Shown one piece after another: positions 5,669-9,441 of a DNA stretch of 9,441 nucleotides (position 1 is its first letter; the number at the start of each line of letters is the position of its first letter). The position numbers and the translations under genes were made by a program. This stretch comes from an uncultured Porphyromonas sp. (GTDB taxonomy: Bacteria; Bacteroidota; Bacteroidia; Bacteroidales; Porphyromonadaceae): NCBI GenBank assembly GCA_900546675.1, contig URDQ01000068.1, positions 1-9,441 of the forward strand, in the 5' to 3' direction. The notes under the pieces were generated by a model. The model was not told where the DNA came from and made no database searches. It saw only the letters and a program-made list of their open reading frames with translations.

Positions 5669-6693
5669 TACAGTTTGCCTATCCTCTCCTGCTGTGGCTC
5701 CTGCTACTCGTACCGCTCCTGCTACTCGTTATGATCGTCGGTCAGAGACAGCAACGCAAGCAGCAGTTGCGCTTTGCCACGCCTCAGATGCTACGGCAGA
5801 TTATGCCCGACCGCTCTATCAAGCGGGACTGGTGGCGCGCCTCGCTCAAGCTCATCGCCATCGCTCTGCTCATCGTGGCACTGGCTCGTCCGCAACTCTA
5901 CACCTATGCGCCCGTCTCGTCACAGCAGACGATCGGGGTAGACCTAGCCTTCTGTATCGATGTCTCCAACTCGATGGCGGCACGTGACGTCAAGCCCGAC
6001 CGTATTGGCTTTGCCAAGCAGATTGTGACTCATACGATGCAGGAGTTGGCGGGTTCACGAGTAGCTATGGTCGTCTTCGCTGGAGGCGCTTACATACGTC
6101 TGCCACTGACGCCCGACTTGCCGACGGCTCGCACCTTCCTCGCAGACATACAGCCTGGCATGGTCTCCAACCAAGGCACCAATCTAGGACAAGCACTCGA
6201 GCGCTCCGCACAAGCCCTCGCAGCGCCCTCACGAGCTGGCAAAGCGGTCATCATTCTGACCGATGGCGAGGATCACGAGGGCGGACTAGAAGAAGGAATC
6301 GAGCGACTCAAGAAGCAAGGGATCAAGGCTTACGTCGTAACCATTGGACTCCCCGAGGGTGCCAACATACCCTTTGGAGAAACGCTCCTCACCGACTCGC
6401 TCGGCGTGCCGGTACTCTCGAAGCCTAACCCCGAGATCACGGCAGAGATTGCCAACGCTACGGGCGGACAGAGCTTCGTCGGCAGCAGTCCCCGCGCCAT
6501 TAGCAACCAGCTGGTCAACCAGCTCCGCACATTGCCCCAAGCCAACCTGAGTGGCGAGGGAGAGCAGATCGAGGAGCTCTATGCGCTCCCCACGCTAGCT
6601 GCGCTCCTCTTGCTCCTGCTCGCCAATGGGATCATGCGCCGCAAGAGTCGCCTGTTCAGTCGTATTCAAATCTTTGGTCATCATGATGCGTAA
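5665..6693 (+). CDS. batB: BatB, membrane-anchored vWA protein
   Basis: The product has 342 residues and is a tandem paralogue of BatA. Hydrophobic segments lie at about 5-26, 60-75 and 308-324. The shared LIVALARPQ motif precedes the vWA domain. The metal site is intact: DVSNS (99-103), T172 in GTNLGQ and D200 in LTDGEDHEGG. The domain should face the periplasm or cytoplasm between the paired N-terminal and the C-terminal membrane helices; the sequence alone does not settle which. It presumably partners with BatA, and MoxR may load its metal site. It overlaps batA by ATGA and batC by 11 bases. No Shine-Dalgarno sequence precedes the start, so translation probably depends on termination at batA. 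Confidence 0.95.
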   Translation: MIQFAYPLLLWLLLLVPLLLLVMIVGQRQQRKQQLRFATPQMLRQIMPDRSIKRDWWRASLKLIAIALLIVALARPQLYTYAPVSSQQTIGVDLAFCIDVSNSMAARDVKPDRIGFAKQIVTHTMQELAGSRVAMVVFAGGAYIRLPLTPDLPTARTFLADIQPGMVSNQGTNLGQALERSAQALAAPSRAGKAVIILTDGEDHEGGLEEGIERLKKQGIKAYVVTIGLPEGANIPFGETLLTDSLGVPVLSKPNPEITAEIANATGGQSFVGSSPRAISNQLVNQLRTLPQANLSGEGEQIEELYALPTLAALLLLLLANGIMRRKSRLFSRIQIFGHHDA

Positions 6694-7342
6694 GCTTCTA
6701 TATATTGTCTTACTCTTGCTCTCTAGCCTGACACTCGTCGGGCAGACCGTACGTCTAGACGCACGACGGGGCAACAAGAGCTACAATCAGAGCAACTACC
6801 CGTCAGCACGTGCCGCTTATCTCTCGTCCGTGGCTCGTGACTCGACCTACGCACCCGCACGACTCGGTCTGGGCGACGCCCTCTATATGTCGGGCGACAC
6901 GGTCGCTGCCGTGCAGATGTGGCAGCGTATAGCGAGCGACAGCAAGGCAGATCCACGCTTGCAAGCCTTAGCCTGGCACAACTTGGGCAACCGCTGTATG
7001 GACACGCAGCAGTATGACAAAGCGATCGAGGCTTACAAAGAGTCGCTCCGCAGAAACCCTACCGACGATGAGACGCGCTACAACTTAGCCCTAGCGATCA
7101 AGCTCAACAAGCAGCCCCCACAGCAAGGTGGCGGAGGAGGTGGTGGCGGCTCACAGTCCGATCCGTCGCAGACACCTCCCGACCAGCAGCCACAAGAGCA
7201 GCCGCAAGGTAAGGAGCCGGACCTCGACAAGTCACAGGCTGACCGTATCCTCGATGCGCATCGCCAGCAAGAGCAACGCACACGCCAGCGCATCAACCAG
7301 CGCCAGCCACAGCAAAAGAATCAGAATAAGAAGAACTGGTAA
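6683..7342 (+). CDS. batC: BatC, exported TPR protein
   Basis: From the ATG at 6683 the product has 219 residues; the adjacent ATG at 6686 is equally possible. The longer frame from 6626 is rejected because its extra 19 residues lie inside batB and would precede the signal peptide (residues 1-20, MMRKLL followed by a leucine-rich core). Residues about 25-140 form roughly three tetratricopeptide repeats; the best is ALAWHNLGN...YDKAIEAYKESLRRNPT near 96-127. The tail, from about 144, is low-complexity: eight consecutive glycines (149-156), then a Gln/Pro-rich and finally a basic Gln/Arg/Lys/Asn-rich stretch. TPRs suggest a scaffold that binds partner Bat proteins in the envelope. It overlaps batB by 11 bases and shares one base (TAATG) with batD. 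Confidence 0.92.
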   Translation: MMRKLLYIVLLLLSSLTLVGQTVRLDARRGNKSYNQSNYPSARAAYLSSVARDSTYAPARLGLGDALYMSGDTVAAVQMWQRIASDSKADPRLQALAWHNLGNRCMDTQQYDKAIEAYKESLRRNPTDDETRYNLALAIKLNKQPPQQGGGGGGGGSQSDPSQTPPDQQPQEQPQGKEPDLDKSQADRILDAHRQQEQRTRQRINQRQPQQKNQNKKNW

Positions 7343-9123
7343 TGCTACGCCTACGCACTTCGATACAACGCACCCTCCTGACACTCATTTGGCTCTGTGC
7401 CGTCGCCTTCGCAGGCTTAGCACAGCTCACAGTGATTGTCCCCCCGCAGGTTGCTGAGGGAGAGACCTTTCAGTTAGTTTATCGTGCTGCGGGAGCGCAC
7501 GAGCTAGGTGCTTTTACCGCTCCTCAGATTGCCACAGAGCTAAAGGTGCTCTACGGCCCTCAGCTCAACGTGCTGCATAAGATGAGCGGAGGCGTGTCAA
7601 AAGAGTACACCACTATCACCTATACGCTGCAAGCGACCAAGGCGGGCAGCTACTCCATCAGTGCGGCTCAGCTACGGGTCGGACAGAAGAGCCTCAAGGC
7701 TCTGTCCAAGCGCATCCAAGTCGCCAAGGCGCAAGGGCTGACGCAGCAGCCTATCGCCTCTGGCGAGTCGCTACAGATAGCAGACCGAGATATGTATATG
7801 CGTGCCGTTGTCTCCTCGCAGTCGGTCTACACACAGCAGCCCGTCCTCGTATCGCTCTACCTCTACTCCCGCTATGGCAACCTCGCCGGTGTAGACCGCA
7901 AGCCACCCGAGGTGACCGACTTCGTCACCAAGGAGATCCCGCTACAGCACACCAGCCTCACCACAGAGCGCGTCGGTGGCAGGCTTATGTACAAAGCACT
8001 CATCTGGCAGATCCTCACCTACCCACAGCGTAGTGGCGAACTAGTCATCCCCTCCTTTGAGTATGACTTCCAGGTATCTGTAAATCGAAAGGTGGATAAC
8101 GAGGAGGATCTCTTTGCCAATAAAGCTGTCGCAACGGCTCATAAGAAGTTGCACTCGCAACCCTTGAAGTTGACCGTACGACCACTCCCTGATGGAGCTC
8201 CCGAGGAGTTCGATCAGTTGGTTGGCTCTTTTCAGATCCAAGGCACGCTCTCTGCACCCGACCCGACCTACGAGACGGGACGCGCTATGACCTACCGACT
8301 AGAGATCACTGGGCGGGGCAATGTCTCCCTACTCTTAGCTCCAGAGCTAGGCTTGTCCGATAAATTTGAAGTGTACGAGCCGCAGCTCATCCGTGACGAT
8401 CAAGAGGTGCGCAATGGCAATACGGAGGTGCATCGCATCTACGAATACACCATCATACCGCACGCCACGGGACAGCAGACGGTGCCAGCCGTCAGCCTCC
8501 CCTACTTCGACCCCGCTACGAATAGCTACCGCACCGCTACCACAGCACCTATCCGTATAGAGGTAGCACAAGGCTCTAACGATGTGCCACAAGTGGGCAA
8601 AGCTGGAGAGGCAAGTAGCTCACAGCGATATACGCCCTACCCCTACGATGCGCCCGCTCCGACCATCGTGTGGCGGCCCTGGAGTCGTGCCGGATGGGCT
8701 TACTGGCTCCTCTACGTGCTCCTGCTCATCGGTGGCGGAGTCGCCTATTGGGTCATACGTAGCGGTCAGCGTCTCCGTGCCGACCATGTCGCTTATCATA
8801 AGAAGCGCTCTACGCCCATGGCGGAGCAGCAGGTCCAGGCGATCCGTCAACTGATCAAGGCGGGGCAACAGTCCGAGGCTACAACCCGACTCTACGCTAC
8901 CATAACGCACTATCTGCAAGATCACTACGCACTCGCCACCTCCAGCCTCACACGGCAGCAGCTAGCGAGTGCACTCAAGCAGCAAGGCGTAGCGGACGCA
9001 GAGGTCAATGCGTGGCTCTCCCTCCTCTCAGAGATCGAGCTAGCACGCTATGCCCCACAGCAAGAGAGCGACAGTCTGCCCCGCTGGGTAGACCAGCTAG
9101 AGCAACTCATCTCGCAGTCGTGA
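7342..9123 (+). CDS. batD: BatD, large exported membrane-anchored protein
   Basis: The product has 593 residues, normal for BatD. A signal peptide occupies residues 1-28, ending FAGLAQ. A long beta-rich exported region (about 29-410), probably several immunoglobulin-like domains, contains family-typical stretches such as YTLQATKAGSYSI (94-106) and WQILTYPQRSGELVIPSFEY (222-241). One membrane helix spans about 451-472, followed by basic residues. A helical cytoplasmic domain of about 120 residues (LTRQQLASALKQQG at 536-549, LSEIELARYAP at 562-572) resembles that of the gene at 3741. It starts on the last base of the batC stop codon. The stop is doubled (TGA TAG) and followed by two hairpins, marking the operon end. 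It probably contacts BatA/BatB in the membrane; its biochemical role is unknown. Confidence 0.94.
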   Translation: MLRLRTSIQRTLLTLIWLCAVAFAGLAQLTVIVPPQVAEGETFQLVYRAAGAHELGAFTAPQIATELKVLYGPQLNVLHKMSGGVSKEYTTITYTLQATKAGSYSISAAQLRVGQKSLKALSKRIQVAKAQGLTQQPIASGESLQIADRDMYMRAVVSSQSVYTQQPVLVSLYLYSRYGNLAGVDRKPPEVTDFVTKEIPLQHTSLTTERVGGRLMYKALIWQILTYPQRSGELVIPSFEYDFQVSVNRKVDNEEDLFANKAVATAHKKLHSQPLKLTVRPLPDGAPEEFDQLVGSFQIQGTLSAPDPTYETGRAMTYRLEITGRGNVSLLLAPELGLSDKFEVYEPQLIRDDQEVRNGNTEVHRIYEYTIIPHATGQQTVPAVSLPYFDPATNSYRTATTAPIRIEVAQGSNDVPQVGKAGEASSSQRYTPYPYDAPAPTIVWRPWSRAGWAYWLLYVLLLIGGGVAYWVIRSGQRLRADHVAYHKKRSTPMAEQQVQAIRQLIKAGQQSEATTRLYATITHYLQDHYALATSSLTRQQLASALKQQGVADAEVNAWLSLLSEIELARYAPQQESDSLPRWVDQLEQLISQS

Positions 9124-9125
9124 TA

Positions 9126-9140
9126 GCTTCGCACCGAAGC
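9126..9140 (+). other. Short hairpin after the batD stop
   Basis: GCTTCG (9126-9131) and CGAAGC (9135-9140) pair perfectly around a CAC loop, two bases after the batD TGA. No T-run follows, so it is not a terminator by itself. It may block 3' exonucleases or aid the terminator 15 bases downstream. Confidence 0.4.
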
Positions 9141-9154
9141 CCTACGAAATAACC

Positions 9155-9190
9155 AAGCCCCCCTCATCACTAGACGAGGAGGGCTTCTTT
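9155..9190 (+). terminator. Rho-independent terminator of the bat operon
   Basis: AAGCCCCCCTC (9155-9165) pairs with GAGGAGGGCTT (9176-9186) at 10 of 11 positions around a 10-base loop, and a T-rich tail (CTTT) follows. The stem is GC-rich. This closes the transcript that starts near 3680 and supports the view that batD is the last gene. Confidence 0.8.
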
Positions 9191-9441
9191 GTATGACGGG
9201 CATGTCATACATCTGTGGTGAAAGTCCCCCCGAGGCCTAGTTGCCAACGAACCCCATAGCAACTTGCAAGTTTCAAGGGATACCCTTGAAAGATAATATA
9301 AAGCACTCATTAGCTGACGCAATTGTTCACGGATATATCCGAAATGCAGGGGCTATCTTTTTGAGATGATAAACGCACAAGTTCCCCAGGGCTGACGCAT
9401 TATATTCCTGGGGCTAATGACCAATCTCTATTGTGGGGCGG
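9191..9441 (+). mobile_element. Possible 5' end of a group II intron (cut by window edge)
   Basis: This 251-base tail holds no gene that I recognise. It starts right behind the terminator with GTATG, resembling the GUGYG intron start. A perfect 7-bp stem-loop follows (GTATGAC 9191-9197, loop GGGCAT, GTCATAC 9204-9210), then GGTGAAAGTCC (9217-9227). As I recall them, bacterial group II introns begin with GUGYG, a short stem with a GGCA-like loop and GGUGARAGUCC. More helices follow: AGTTGC/GCAACT (9239-9244/9259-9264), a perfect 9-bp hairpin (9271-9279/9283-9291), the palindrome CGGATATATCCG (9330-9341) and CCCCAGG/CCTGGGG (9384-9390/9407-9413). GCTGACGCA occurs at 9313 and 9391. Group IIC introns characteristically insert just after terminator stems. 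Domain V and any reverse transcriptase gene would lie beyond the window, so another structured RNA is possible. Confidence 0.45.

Noticed and set aside
6626..6682. Longer N-terminus for batC
   Set aside because: The extra 19 residues overlap batB and would bury the signal peptide; the ATGs at 6683/6686 place it at the N-terminus.
8041..8160. Lower-GC patch inside batD as a sign of recombination
   Set aside because: Two rows at about 43-48 percent by hand count are within normal variation, and the reading frame and BatD-like sequence are uninterrupted.
8347..8925. Antisense open frames within batD
   Set aside because: They overlap a well-supported gene, lack domains and fit the frame shadows expected in GC-rich coding DNA.
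1..9441. CRISPR arrays, tRNA or rRNA genes
   Set aside because: No regularly spaced long repeats with unique spacers, no tRNA cloverleaf and no rRNA signature were seen; the 1346-1428 array has units far too short for CRISPR.

Overview
The window looks like chromosomal DNA of a Bacteroidales bacterium, most plausibly a Porphyromonas of moderate GC content. The evidence is the gene content (a Bacteroides aerotolerance, or 'bat', cluster), Bacteroidetes-type -7 promoter boxes (TAnnTTTG) and the near absence of Shine-Dalgarno sequences. The genus is an inference.

Layout. Bases 1-335 hold no convincing gene. They contain a 19-bp imperfect inverted repeat (94-112 with 191-209), smaller repeats and a promoter at 307-314. 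Two plus-strand genes follow: a MoxR-type AAA+ ATPase (336-1325) and a DUF58 protein (1429-2301). The gap between them is almost filled by a two-part tandem array: 9-base units, then 7-base units ending exactly at the DUF58 ATG. A Fic-family AMP-transferase gene (2330-3490/3499) lies on the minus strand with its own canonical promoter, splitting the cluster. Plus-strand transcription restarts from a promoter at 3669-3676 that closely resembles the moxR promoter, followed by a 5'-leader hairpin. It then reads through five tightly coupled genes: a membrane protein sharing a C-terminal module with BatD (3741-4691), batA, batB, batC and batD (to 9123). Their junctions overlap as ATGA, ATGA, 11 bases and TAATG. 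A terminator stands at 9155-9190. No batE is present before it.

How the genes work together. MoxR ATPases usually act as chaperones for von Willebrand factor A (vWA) proteins. Here the likely clients are the DUF58 protein and the membrane-anchored BatA and BatB, whose MIDAS residues are intact. BatC (TPR) and BatD (large exported, membrane-anchored protein) probably complete an envelope complex linked in Bacteroides to oxygen and stress tolerance. The Fic gene has no obvious part in this and is probably an insertion.

Right edge. Directly after the terminator's T-rich tail, bases 9191-9441 are non-coding and rich in short hairpins. Their first ~40 bases resemble the 5' end of a bacterial group II intron, and insertion just behind a terminator is typical of group IIC introns. 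The intron would run off the window, so this call is provisional.
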